This document shows, in pieces, positions 11,874 through 23,061 of a stretch of DNA of 64,000 nt; the stretch's first letter is position 1, and each line of letters begins with the position of its first letter. A program made the translations under genes and the position numbers. This DNA comes from Brachionus plicatilis (Eukaryota > Rotifera > Eurotatoria > Ploima > Brachionidae), in the NCBI GenBank assembly GCA_010279815.1, contig QEOQ01000690.1, forward strand, positions 50,688 through 114,687, given 5' to 3'. The notes below the pieces were generated by a model. That model was not told the origin of the DNA, did no database searches, and was given only the letters and a program-made list of their open reading frames with translations.

Positions 11874-11879
11874 AATAAA
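11874..11879 (+). promoter_or_regulatory. Possible poly(A) signal of the small spliced gene
   Basis: AATAAA about 100 bases past the predicted stop of the 11438-11774 candidate. In AT-rich DNA this hexamer is common, so it is only weak support. Confidence 0.3.
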
Positions 11880-12004
11880 CTCCTTAAACATGTTCTATGA
11901 TACAAATTATGCATGTTAGAGAATTTTCAGATGCCTTTTCATTCCATATCATCGGAATCATCTATAACTTTTGTAATAAGGTTATTTAAATGCTCATTAT
12001 AGAT

Positions 12005-12451
12005 TATGTTGCAAAAGTTTAGAAATTGATTATTTTATTTATCTTAAATTGTTTAATTGTTGTATTTTACGAAAAATTGAGTGCAAAAGAAAAAGACAGA
12101 ACCAGTCTCTTCATATCGTTTTTTAGTTGAAGAAACACATTTTGGAGATACACCTAACAACTTGGCTATTTCGTTTTGCTTTTTATCTCCGCTTCTTAGC
12201 AAACCCACTATCTGCCATTTTTGCGGACTTGACACATTTTTTTTACACATTTTTTGTCAAATTAAAGATTTTTTGGTAATTTTATTTAGAGACCAAGTGG
12301 GGAGTTGGAGAGTTTTTAAATTAAACCGTTAAAGAGCAAAATTTACACAAAATTAGAAGTTATTTAAAAATTAATCATAAAGGTGTGAATAAAGGTAGCA
12401 ATGGTTGTTAAAACTTTTGGATTACCCGAATTTCTAAACTTTTGCAACATA
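12005..12451 (-). mobile_element. Internally deleted Tc1/mariner element
   Basis: Element 12007-12449 (443 bp) is bounded by inverted repeats TGTTGCAAAAGTTTAGAAAT (left) and its reverse complement (right), with TA on each side (12005-12006 and 12450-12451), the Tc1/mariner target site. Inside, on the minus strand, only the start of a transposase remains. The rest is deleted, so the element can move only with help from another copy. Confidence 0.82.
12053..12250 (-). pseudogene. Tc1-like transposase, N-terminal HTH fragment
   Basis: Starts MCKKNVSSPQKWQIVGLLRS and continues through KQNEIAKLLGVSPKCVSSTK and RYEETGSV. This is the first helix-turn-helix of Tc1-family transposases (family pattern: IV.L...G.S..EIA..L.VS..TV....KRY.ETGSV). 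The frame then leaves homology and stops. The second DNA-binding helix and the DDE catalytic domain are missing, removed by the internal deletion of the element that carries it. Confidence 0.8.
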
Positions 12452-12466
12452 CTTTAATAGCGTGAA

Positions 12467-12825
12467 TTATTAAATAGTGTTGGGATCCGTACAAGCGGAC
12501 ACTTAACCGGCCAAAATTTTCAGAAACCGTGACCGTGTCCGCATTAGCCGGACAACCTTTAAACGGGCGGTCATTTGGCCGGTCAGCTTGGCGGTCAAAA
12601 TTTTAGACCGTTTATTTTGGCGGTCCAAAAATTAGACCGGCAAGTTGACCGGCCAAATGACCGCCCGCGAAAAAGTTGGCCGGCTATTTGACCCCCCGTT
12701 TATTTTTGACCGGTTTTTTATACGGTCTAAAATTTTGACCGCCAAGCTGACCGGCCAAATGACCGCTTAAAACCGTTCGCCTAATGGACCGGTTTGGTCT
12801 GACCGCATCCAACACTATTATTAAA
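12467..12825. mobile_element. hAT-type MITE, GC-rich palindrome
   Basis: Element 12475-12817 (343 bp) starts TAGTGTTGG and ends CCAACACTA, flanked by the perfect 8-bp duplication TTATTAAA (12467-12474 and 12818-12825). Target size and ends fit the hAT superfamily. The interior is far GC-richer than its surroundings and is built of repeated, mutually inverse GACCGGCCAAATGACCG-type units, so a single strand could fold into a large hairpin. There is no coding sequence. It sits directly between the Tc1 element and the LTR-retroelement remnant. Confidence 0.88.
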
Positions 12826-12839
12826 TATATAACAAAGAA

Positions 12840-12981
12840 CAGAGTTCTGCAAATTCTTTTATTAAAACAAAACTAAAACCAAAAACTAATAAATAATTTT
12901 AAAAAGAAAGAAACAACATATTTAAATCATAGCGAGGCGGGGATCGGGGTGAGTGGGATGTTACATTGCTCCCCCCCTCTG
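12840..12981 (-). mobile_element. Probable 3' LTR start and polypurine tract
   Basis: On the minus strand a purine run (AGAGGGGGGGAGCAA, about 12966-12981) is followed at once by TGTAACATCCCACTCACCCC. That is the typical junction of polypurine tract and LTR (TG start) in Ty3/gypsy-type retrotransposons. An AATAAA lies further along at about 12870. The end of the LTR is not found; the hAT element lies close by. No second LTR was seen. Confidence 0.5.
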
Positions 12982-13131
12982 ATGAGTGACATCTCCCGAT
13001 GTCGATGGTGTAACTCTTCAGCTAGGGCGTCCCACCTCGACAAAACAAAACAAAAATAAGAATATTAAATAAAAACAAAAGATAATAAAAAAAATGAATG
13101 TTTTCGAAAACCACAAAACCAAAAAAAAAAG

Positions 13132-13623
13132 TTATTTGACGTCGGCAAATGTGCGGTCGTCCTCCTCACTGTCTGTTTGAAGAGGCGATTCCTGGGGAGG
13201 GGGAGTGGGACCTGTCCTTGGAGTTGGCAGTGTTAGGGCGGGGACGGGGCCATAAAGTCGGGATCTGCCTAGTCCAAGTCTGGACATCAGAGACTGAGTG
13301 TCCACTTTCACCACAACTTTCGGGTAGATGTTTATTACTGGTGGTTCGGGATGAGGGTTTTGGTGGTGAATGACTTTGTCATTCTGGACCGAGACGCCGG
13401 GGGGTTTCAGTGACTCTTGACTATTAGTCGGTGCGACGGGTATTGTTTGGGTTTGTGGCTCGTTTTGTAGAGGTCCGTTGTTTGTGGTGTGCGTCTTCGC
13501 TGGTGGCTCCTTCGGTGGCTTAACGTGCTCCCTGGGTCGTAAAACCTCGACCTCTTCTTCGGCCCAGAGGGTGAGGATTCTCCCCTCGATTGGTGTGGCC
13601 CGTACTGTATAGCCTTGCTTTTT
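13132..13623 (-). pseudogene. Retroelement polyprotein C-terminal remnant
   Basis: A minus-strand frame of 163 codons without a stop, from just after a TAA at 13624 to a TGA-free end at a TAA at 13132. It is much GC-richer than the flanks, Pro/Thr-rich, with GYTVRATPIEGRILTLW near its start and an acidic end (SEEDDRTFADVK). Its position about 150 bases before a polypurine tract and LTR start suggests the C-terminus of a Ty3/gypsy-type gag-pol or an extra ORF. There is no protease, RT or integrase motif in it. The stretch to about 13900 has similar composition but is full of stops. Confidence 0.45.
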
Positions 13624-15260
13624 TTAGTTTGGGTTGCTTATAATAATATATCCCTTTCTATTCTATTTGATGATGGGAAGGCGCTAACCTTTTTACTTTT
13701 CCAGTAACTTTTGAGCATCGGCTCCGACCTGACACAGAGTTTACTGCATCGAGTTGGTCATCTTCATCGCTTTTATTACCCAGTCGGAACCGGTGCCCGT
13801 TTTTTATGATGAATGGGGTTTAAACATTAGTTGCGTTCCTTCGTTTTCTTGTAATTTTCGCTTAGGTCAAAGGACCATACTTCGGTGTACGTTTAACTAA
13901 GTTGTTTCGGTTCAATTTTTTCTTATTTATTTCAATGAGCGCTTTTAAGGCGTTAAAAAAATAAAAATAAAAATAAGTATAAAGATAAAAAAGACAAAAA
14001 TAAGTATTTGAGTAAAGATTTGAATTTCTATTTCTTTATCGTAATTTTGTGTTATAATGTAACTTAAAAAAATAAAAATTAGGAAAAATATATTTTATCA
14101 GAAATAAAAATACTTTTGATTTTATACTTATGCTTTCTTTTATTTAAATTCATTGACGGTAAGAATAATTTCTATAAGAATTTGTTCTTTAAAAACAAAC
14201 TATTTATATATCAAGTAAAAATAAGATAATTATAATCATTCAATTAAAAATTTGACTTGATTAAACAATTTGAAAAATTATCAACAATTTTATAGAAACA
14301 TTTAGTGCAAAACTATTTTATAGTTTTTAAAAACTTTAGTGTTTTATAGCTGACAAGTAGTCAATTGAAAAATTTTTCATTCATTAGAAGAACAATTCCA
14401 AGCATAATTAAACTTAAATTTTTAATAAAATAAGTAATATATTTTTTTTTCTAGCGTTAAATGATACAAATTTTCGCAAGAATAATCTAATAATTCTTTA
14501 TTTTAAAAATCCTAACTTTCGTTCCTTTTATCCAAATTTAATAAAAATTGTACCAAATTGAAGCTGAACTTTTTTTAAAAATCAAAGATTGCTTTAAATT
14601 AACTAATAATTCTTTTGATTCCTTTTCTTGTTCATAAAATTTTTTAACATTATCAACAAAATTTTTAAATTTTTACATTTCAATATTCAAATTTGGAAAT
14701 AAATTTAAAGTCTGATTCTATGGAAAATATCTCAAAAATAAAAATTAGCGCTTAATTCAATTGAAATAAAGGCGCAAAACTTTAATTTTAAAAACTTTTT
14801 TAATTTTAAAAAGTAAGAATAAGCCTTTAAGGCAATATTTTTTTATATTAAATATGAATCACCGCCCATTCTCGTAAACATGTCTTTTAACATGGCGAAT
14901 GGATTGTCAAATACAATCATGTTATATTTTTGAAAGTAATTTATATATTTATTATATTAAATATTAGTAATTAATTTTTTTAAGGCCTATGTAGCAAATA
15001 TTTTGTTCTATTTTCATCCATTTCTTACTTAATTCAATTTTTTTTTTTGTAATTTAGACATTTCATAATTAAAATATCCTTTTTTTAAATAAACTATTCA
15101 ATCAAACAATTTAGACTTTTTTATTTTTTTCTATCTGGAAATCTTTTTTTCCTTTTTTCTTGTCATTCTGATTTTATATTTTTTACATAATTTAAAAGTT
15201 TTCTCTTCAATTCTATTCAATTATTTATTTAAAAATGAATCAAATTTTAAAAATAACTTC
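13624..15260. other. Decayed retroelement flank, then AT-rich spacer
   Basis: 13624-13920 is less AT-rich and probably continues the retroelement with stops in every frame. From 13930 to 15260 the sequence is AT-rich with no supported feature. Confidence 0.45.
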
Positions 15261-17099
15261 TTATTTAGCTTCATTATTTTGTGCAACAAAAATAGTTTCT
15301 AAAGTGCCGATAATTTGGAATAAACTTGTTTGATATTGAATCTCTAAGTCGATAGTTGCCTTTAGCCTAACGAACAAGTCGTCAATAGCTGCGTATTTTC
15401 CGATGTCATTTATATACAAATCCAGTAGAATATTTGATATATCGGTGAGAGTAGCTGTAAAATTTGGATTGCTAATATTCCTTTTAACCCAAAACAAAAA
15501 TTGAAAAAATAAATTAAATATAAATCTTCATCGTACCTTTGTATAAATTTTATTAAAATTCCAAGCGATTTTTCACTTTTTCCTGCCAGAGCGGCTTTTA
15601 TGGTGCCCCTACGTATCAGCTCCTGCATCACGCCAATGGTTATTTGCGGTGTGTGGACCCTTGTCTTCAACAAAAGCGCTTCATTCAATGCTTTAGTTGA
15701 ATTGAATTTTTTTAGCTGTTTGTCATAGCTTTTTAAATGAGGTTTTGTTTCGTGCAAAATTAGGTGATCTGTTGCCGATGTGGCGAATATTGTCGGACTC
15801 ACGTAATTGTACGGATTAAAGCCTTTATTTCTAGATTTAAGCTGATTTTTTTGGTGCTCAAAATCATGTTTTTTTCTGTCTCTAAACGACAACAAACCAT
15901 CGCTCATTCCAACAACCAGACTTCTGTCTTCGGGCTTAATCACAGTTAAAATTATTAACAATTATTAGCGGGGCTATTTTTACCAAAATTCCTAATGATA
16001 ATATAGAAGATGGGTAGTCAATAGTGCTGACCAAATCATAGTTTGCCAAGTCAAATACTTTAATGTGTCTTTTTAAATAAAATTTAAAAACAAAATAATT
16101 TTTTTTGTAATTTATTTTTTAAATCTACCTATCAAGGCCTGCAGACAGCAGATGTTTGTAGTTGTGGCTAAAGCTTAAACTTGTCACTGTTTTATGGTGA
16201 TTGATCATTGTATGGATTAAATTTCCACCTTTGAGTACATCCCAGATTTTGATAGAATTACCACCACAAGAAACAACCATATTGGCGGACGGAAACATGA
16301 GGATGTTTTCGACTGGCTCGCCATGGTCAACAGTCATAACTACAGAATTTATTCTGGTATCAATCATTTTCACCGTGTGGTCATAAGAACCGGTGAGGAT
16401 CAAGTCATCACTGGACATGCTGGTGCATCCGCTTCGAATGTAATCTTTATGAGCTTTTAACTTCATGATTGTACTAGATGTGGCCAAATCGAATATCCTG
16501 ACATGGGCATCATCTGAAGCGGTCATAACTTGATATAAATTTCTCATAAATTTACACACATGAACTGGTCTATTTGCAAAAATAAAAAAAATAAAAAAAT
16601 AAAAAATTTATTCTTTACCCTAGATGGTCATCGAATTTTCTCAAAGGTCTTTTTTTTGGCTTCGATGCCGAAGCCGATGCTTCAGCCTCCTCAAGGTCCA
16701 TTTCTTTTTGTTGGTCTTCCATGATCGGATACACTTTAACATTATTTGAATCGAAGCCCACACACATTAGTTTACCATCTCGCCTAAAACTGGCACTGTA
16801 GACATTTTCCGAAAAGCTAAAGCTTTTAATCGCAGTTTTTTTGAAACTGTCATAAATGTGAACCTAAATTTTGGCACCAATAATTCAAGCTTGATTTAAA
16901 GTAATCAGAAAATTACTCTTGATGCATGAGTGGCCACTACATAATTTGGTCTGGCTGCTGAAACATCGATATGGTTAATGCCGCCATACTCGTTGATCAC
17001 TGTCGGAAATTCGTAGTCTTTCCAATAAAGAGCACTATCAGTCAAAACTTGTCCAGGCTTTGATTGTTTCAAAACTTGAATTTGCTTAAAAGAACTCAT
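15261..17099 (-). CDS. UTP15: UTP15, U3 snoRNP small-subunit processome protein
   Basis: Six exons in phase: 16917-17099, 16619-16863, 16129-16569, 15984-16068, 15537-15934 and 15261-15480; introns of 49-60 bp. The product is 523 residues, close to the about 518 of human UTP15. The N-terminal two thirds is a WD40 propeller (for example TGSYDHTVKMIDTR, SGLD-type and SIKIWDV cores). The last about 170 residues are the UTP15 C-terminal domain (VGVMQELIRRG-type helix, here GVMQELIRRGTIKAALAG, then LLDLYI). In other eukaryotes UTP15 is part of the t-UTP/UtpA complex in the nucleolus, needed for pre-rRNA transcription and 18S processing. ATG at 17099 is chosen over an in-frame TTG just upstream. 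All splice sites are GT...AG and the protein is intact. Confidence 0.95.
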
Positions 17100-19274
17100 T
17101 TTCAAAAATTTTAAATTTTTATTTCAAAAATTTTAAATTTTTATTTCAAAAATTTAATTCTAATTATTTTTTAAATTTATAATAGCACACATGTTTAATT
17201 TCATTCAAATGCAAGCACTAGTTAAGATTTCTTAAAAAACTTTTGTTCACTTTATTTTGTTTAAGATTGTATGGACTTTTATAATTGAAGAAACAAAGCT
17301 GATCAATTAAATTTTCCTTAATTTAAATAAAAATAAAAGAACCAAAAAATGTTTTCAAAAAAATTTTATAGTTTCATTCAACAGCTTGAACGAATTTGTA
17401 AAATAATATTATTTAAAAATAAAATACATAATTTCACTTATTTTTAAGCATCAAATATAATGATAAAAAAGAACAAAAACAAAAATAATTTTTTTACTTA
17501 CAACCGGTTTCTAAGACCTATGTCTCTTCTTCACGTCCTTAATTTAAAGTTTGTAAATTTGTGAATATTTACTAACTTTATATTAAAAATATTAAAAAGA
17601 TTATTTATCAGTTCAATTTGATAATTAATTTCCAAAATTAATTCAATTTATTTTCAAATAATAAATATCTATTGATTTTTTTTTAAATCATTTTTTTATT
17701 TAGGAGCAGAAAATAAATTGAGAATCAGGTAAATTATATGCCTTTATTATTCTTCTTCAACTAATTCAATTTCTTTCAAAAAATTTAAGCTAAACAGATT
17801 AATTTGAAAGAAAGTATGAAATAAATTTTTTTAATTAAAAAAAAATTAAAAATAAAAAGCATAATAAAAATTCTGGTAGAATTTCTGGCACTAAAAAATT
17901 AAGTTTCTAAAGTTTGAGGGCAGTATAAGTTATCTGATAAAATTAATTTTTTTATTTAATATTAACAAAGTTTTTCTATCAAATTTTAAATTTCATTTGA
18001 TTTTAATTTAATTTAAAAGACAATTTCCATTTAAAGATTTAAAAAAACTTTGTCAATTTTTTTTGTATTAAAGCAAAGCTTGAATTTTTCTTTTTCAAAA
18101 AATTAAATATATACGAAATTTATTATTTGACTTAAAGAAATAATTCTTTGTTTTTGATTAAGCTTTTAAACAATTTCCTTATCACAAGTTTAAAAGCAAT
18201 TTTCTTAAATATTTCCTACTATTAATTTGAATTTATATGAGTAAATCTACTTAGAAGACATTTTCATATTTTTCTAAAATTTTCTTCAGTTTGTTCGAAA
18301 AAAGAGGAATTGAGTATTAAAATCAACTATAAGTTTAATTTCACTAATCTTTTTTATTAAAATTTTATGGCTGAAACAATCCTCTTGATTAATTGCTTTT
18401 AATTTCGAGTCTTTTTTTTAGTTCAATTAATAAAATATTTTTACAAAAATTGTTATCACATTTACTCTCTAATTAATTGATGTCACTTTTTTTTCTTTTT
18501 CTAAAAGGAAGGATTTAGTTTTTTTGCTTGTATATGTTTTAAAGAGAAGCTTATCAACAAAACGATTTATGTGAGGATTTATCATATCAAAATTTTGTTT
18601 TCAAATTTTATTTATCATAACACTAAAAAGTTCGCTCATATAACTTATATAATAAATAAAAGATTCAAATTAATAATTAATTTGATCAAATTTTTTGATT
18701 CACATTAAAAATAATTTTATAGTTTCAGCGTTTTTTCTAAGTTTTCTGCTAAAAATCATTCAGACCATATGTCTTTTATTCAAATAGGTGTTTGTTAATC
18801 TTCAAAATAATAAAATCTTTTTCAGAATTTAACTGAAATTCCTTTGAAACATTCAATCTTAGGTGTTCAAAACTCTTTAAAGTATTTTCGAACAATAAAA
18901 TTTTTTTTCCAATGCAAAACATATTTTCAAGTTATAGATATTTTATTTATTAATAAAAGAAATTTATGCCAATTTCTTTTGTAATTTAACAAAAAGTAAT
19001 GCTACATTTAAAGAAAAAGTAATTTTAAAAATTCAAGTCATTGCAAGTTTAAATTCTATGATTATAAATATTAAGGTTTAATAAATAATTATTGATTTAA
19101 TATTGATTAAAAGAGATCAAAATAGACTTTAGAATTAAATTAGAACAAATAAAAAACAAAGAAGAAGAAAGAGAAAAATTAGTTAAAATTTTTAATTAAT
19201 TTTCTGTAAATTTTATTTGATTTAAAAATAAATTATTAAAAGTTTTAATCAAAATCTCTGTTAAGTTTTAATTT
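17100..19274. other. AT-rich intergenic, no gene seen
   Basis: No coding frame, RNA gene or element with clear ends. It is likely to include the UTP15 promoter next to 17100. A short CGGTTTCTAAGACCTATGTC patch near 17503 resembles one at 3750 and may be a decayed repeat end. Confidence 0.55.
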
Positions 19275-19541
19275 CTAATATCTGTAGCCTCCATAGCCAA
19301 ATTGGCTGTAACTTCCCGGATAATAACCATGACCATATTTTCTTTGTTCAGTATCTCTAAATTCGTAATAATCAATTCGACCATCTCCATTTCGATCAAT
19401 CAATGAAAATTCATCTTGAGCGTTTCTATAATTAGTATATGGATGTGAATATGGATTATTGCTTTGATAATATGAAGTGTATTCATTTCTATCAATCATA
19501 TTATCAATTCCAGAAATATATCTAAATTTTTCGTATGACAT
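19275..19541 (-). CDS. Small EF-hand protein, 88 aa
   Basis: A canonical EF-hand loop, DRNGDGRIDYYE (D1, N3, D5, G6, I8, E12), sits near residues 48-59, preceded by a matching helix (NAQDEFSLI). About 40 residues earlier is a degenerate partner (SGIDNMIDRNEY) lacking the first acidic ligands. EF-hands normally work as pairs, so one functional and one weak site is plausible. The C-terminus is Tyr/Gly-rich (YGHGYYPGSYSQFGYGGYRY), which may be a low-complexity assembly or adhesive tail. ATG at 19541 is the first methionine; the frame is open upstream for a further dozen codons, so an earlier exon may exist. No neighbours point to a role. Confidence 0.72.
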   Translation of the reverse strand: MSYEKFRYISGIDNMIDRNEYTSYYQSNNPYSHPYTNYRNAQDEFSLIDRNGDGRIDYYEFRDTEQRKYGHGYYPGSYSQFGYGGYRY

Positions 19542-21711
19542 TTTTTGGTACAAATAACAGTCCGACCACTTGAACAATTTTAAAAATTTAATTAAATATT
19601 GGTGTAGTCATTGATGTAAACATAGTTTTTATACCCATTAAATAGCATTACAAAATTCCAAAAAATTTATATTTTACAAAATATTATGCTTGAATTGAAT
19701 CAATTTTAGAAATTTTAATAATTTTTTTGATGCTAATTTGATGATTGAAACTCGGAAATCACATTCTAAAAAAGGTGAGGTATTGTTTAACCAGAATGAA
19801 TTTGAGCTTGAATAGAACTAATGACTCACTTTTTCTTGAATGAGAAAAAAAAATTTAAATGCTAGAAAATTTTTTAATTTCAAATTTAATTAAATGACTT
19901 ATTTAATTATTTCATCGAATATAATGATAAATTTTATTTCTATTTCCAAATTGTCTAAGGAAAAATTGATTTATTTTTTAACACTTTTTAGAATTAAAAA
20001 TTATTCATTTGGTTTAAGCCTGATAAATTTTTTAAAAAATGCTTCAAAATTTAAAGACTTCAAATTTTTGTCACAGAATTTGTCTTCTTGAGTAAAGATT
20101 CTGTAAATCATGAAAACTGTTTGATACGGTAAATTAAAATTTTTCATTATGAGAACAGTGTTTACCTCAATGATCAATTTTTATAGAATTGATTAAAAAA
20201 ATTTATTTTTTTTATTAGTTTGGAGCTTTTTTCGACATTTTAAATCAAATTTTTTTCCTTCAAAAATTAAGATTGTCTTGCTTGTTTTTCAAGTGTGTTT
20301 TTTGTGTTTAAACGAAATTTAAAAAATTGAGAAATATTCGTACGATTTGAGTATCTTTAAATTGTGAATACAATTTTTCTTATTTTTGAGTTTATATATT
20401 TTTTGGATTTTATTTTAAAAATATTTTGAAAATTATTTAATTAAAAAATTTACAGTACAGACATATTTTTGTTGAGTAAACCATGTTTATCCATTAAAAA
20501 GGGCTTTTTTGTATTCAGAATTTAAAAATTTTTGCAGCCTTTTAAAAATAAATATAAAAAAACCATATTTATTGTTAACAAGTTCTTTAAATCTTTATTT
20601 TAAAACAATATTTTTTATCATTAAAATGAATCTATTTTGTTTATTTGTAAATCATCTTACAAATATTTTAATTTCACAAAAAATCATATTATACTTAAAT
20701 TTAAATAAATTTACTATAATTTAGAATTTGAAATTATGATTTCTTTAATTTTTAGAAAATTTAATTATAAAATTTACCTTAGTTTTAAAAGATTTAAATG
20801 AAATGAGACAAGCATTTGGCATTTGAAATATCACCATAAATTATTTGAATAACATGGAAAAAATAGGAAATTTGAATAAAAAATTTTTGAATTTCTTTAA
20901 GCTCATTTATTTTTTCCGAAATTTTCATAAGATTCCGTCTAAATTCGTTTTGAAAAAAAGCTAATGAAGATTAAATAATTAAGAAATTTTAAATTATTTT
21001 TCTTTTTAAATTAATTATTATTAGTAAAATTTTTCTCACCAGCTAATAATTAATTGCCTTAAAATAATATGTTCTGAAAAAAACAAATTTTATTAGATTG
21101 AAAAAACTTAATTTACATTTTTTATTTTCTCTATTTAAAATTGTTTTTAAAGTCAAGTGAAGTGATATTTTTTTATAAAATTTTTAAAGAAAATTCTTTC
21201 AAATAATTTCCTTTACAAAAAATATTTCGCATTTATCGATTTCAAAATAAAAGCGTAATAAAAAAAAGTTTTAATAAATTCAAATTTAATTCTTGCTATT
21301 TTATCATTTGATCAAGATAAATTGTCAAAAAAAAACTCTATTTGAATCTAATTTACATTTTAAATAAGTAAAAAAAAAAAAAAAATTCAGAATAATTTAC
21401 GTAAAACAAAGAATCGAGGCAGCATTTTTTTTTCTATTAAATTAAAATCAAATATTTAACTTCTAAATATATCGAATTTTTATTAGCTCGGACAAAATTT
21501 ACATTGGCAATCAATCTCAATTATTAAATAGCGATGCCAATCTTTTTTAACATTTTGTTCACATTTAAAAAATCGAAAAATATAAATTTTAGAACATTTA
21601 TTTGGATAATTAATAGTAGGGTTAGAAAAAAAAAAAATTAAAATTAAAAAAAAAATTCGAATAAAAATTTACTAAGATGGACATAGACTTAGGGACGTCA
21701 ACAACACAAAA
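19542..21711. other. AT-rich intergenic, no gene seen
   Basis: Several 60-70 codon frames (19894-20091, 20509-20724, plus) are Phe/Leu/Ile/Lys/Asn-rich in the way expected from translating random AT-rich DNA. I do not call them. Confidence 0.55.
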
Positions 21712-23061
21712 TCAAAAAATATCTGGACACCTGTCAAAGTCTCTATTCCAGTAGGTGTTAGTAAAAAGCCAGGTTTGTTCACTTTGGACCACTTGGTGGT
21801 TGGCTTTGACAAACCACAAGGGTGTCCACACCGGCATCTCTTGCAATTCCATTTTGCGCGCCTTCTCGCGCTGCTTTTCTTCCAGGCGATGCTTTTCATG
21901 TCCAGCATCGTCTAGCTGGCCTTGTTCATACAATCTCATGTCGGGCCTGTGCCGCGAGTCGGTCGACGGCAGTGGACCCAGACTAATGGTATTTTCCTGC
22001 TCAGCGAAAACCACGTCCTCTGTGAGCTGAGCGTGCATTTCGTTTAGTTTTAGAGTAAATTTTGTAAAGTTAAAGTATTTCTCATTTGGTTCATCTTCTC
22101 TGTCCACTTTCCACAACAGCTGTACATCTGAGTAATTTTTGTCTTGGCAAATTTGCTCGTAGTTGTTCTCTTCCATGGCCAAAATTTTTTCAACCCTTTT
22201 GTGAAAATCGCTTGGACTGGCGACATTGTTGGTACAAAAAAGGCATTGGTCCCACTTGCCGTAGAGCAAGACCAGTTTGTTGTCATTGGAGTCGAGGATG
22301 TAGCCCTCGCAGCGGTTCATTTGGCGCACAAACCACGAGTACGGCTTGTACTCGAGTTGGCACTTTATTTTTAGTTTATGGTTGATAATCTCTGTTTTGC
22401 CGGTGTGCTCGAACCAGAGCTTTCCCAGGACCAGATTGTGCGTGTTCACCTTGAGATTGTGCCAAGTGTAGAGCTCGTGGTGGTCTGGCAACTCGACTGT
22501 CTGGATGCCCTCGGGAATGGCCTCGACACTGGCGTTCAGAATGTTGAGTTTCATGTGGGGCAGCACAGAGCCGTAGTACTTCCATTTGGGCGCCGAGTTG
22601 GACAGCTTTATTGACTCGGCATGGTAGGCCGAGACCGGCGGATGGTGGCTGACTTGTTCGCAGCAAATGCGGTACTTTTTTTCCGGACTGACGTGTTCGT
22701 AGGTCTCGCCGAGCAGCGGGTTGAACGGCTTGCTGAGGCGGCCGCTGTGGATGGAAGTGGAGCTGACCAGGAAAGCGGTGACGTGTTTCATGCGGTCGAT
22801 GGCGGTCATGGACTCGGACGCCTTGTCCAGCAGCTCGTTTGAGTATTTTAAATTTTCGGCCAAGCGCTGCAGCATGCTGAGCGGCTCGTTCCAAACAATT
22901 GGAATGGTGAAGCGGTAGAGCTCTTTGTCAACGCATTGGCGCAGAATCGACCAGATCGAGTATTTGCTCCGGTCTACCATTTCGCTCTGGAGACTCACCC
23001 GGAACTCGTGGCGTTCATAATTTTTTTTCTCTCTCTCAACTCTCTGGTTTTCATCGCTCAT
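21712..23061 (-). CDS. OSBPL2: Oxysterol-binding protein-related protein, ORP1/ORP2 type
   Basis: A single 1,350-bp exon encoding 449 residues, close to vertebrate ORP2 (about 480). Nearly all of it is the OSBP-related ligand-binding domain: SIWSILRQCV and NEPLSMLQRL (lid and start, residues 35-67), KPFNPLLGETYE (111-122), the family fingerprint EQVSHHPP (135-142) and a PDIF end like the vertebrate PDIY. The last 100 residues (LPSTDSRHRPD, then RLEEKQRE) match the ORP1/ORP2 subgroup. There is no PH domain, ankyrin repeat or visible FFAT motif; an acceptor-like atag three bases upstream of the GAAAA before the ATG leaves room for a 5' exon. The family moves sterols and phosphoinositides between membranes at contact sites. 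GC content is much higher than in the flanks. Confidence 0.93.
   Translation of the reverse strand: MSDENQRVEREKKNYERHEFRVSLQSEMVDRSKYSIWSILRQCVDKELYRFTIPIVWNEPLSMLQRLAENLKYSNELLDKASESMTAIDRMKHVTAFLVSSTSIHSGRLSKPFNPLLGETYEHVSPEKKYRICCEQVSHHPPVSAYHAESIKLSNSAPKWKYYGSVLPHMKLNILNASVEAIPEGIQTVELPDHHELYTWHNLKVNTHNLVLGKLWFEHTGKTEIINHKLKIKCQLEYKPYSWFVRQMNRCEGYILDSNDNKLVLLYGKWDQCLFCTNNVASPSDFHKRVEKILAMEENNYEQICQDKNYSDVQLLWKVDREDEPNEKYFNFTKFTLKLNEMHAQLTEDVVFAEQENTISLGPLPSTDSRHRPDMRLYEQGQLDDAGHEKHRLEEKQREKARKMELQEMPVWTPLWFVKANHQVVQSEQTWLFTNTYWNRDFDRCPDIF

Noticed and set aside
13149..13373. Plus-strand 74-codon frame in the retroelement remnant
   Set aside because: Opposite-strand shadow of the longer minus-strand frame that is in the right orientation to the polypurine tract.
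22376..22894. 172-codon minus-strand frame inside the ORP gene
   Set aside because: Offset-frame shadow of the ORP coding exon (His/Arg/Pro-rich), no family features.
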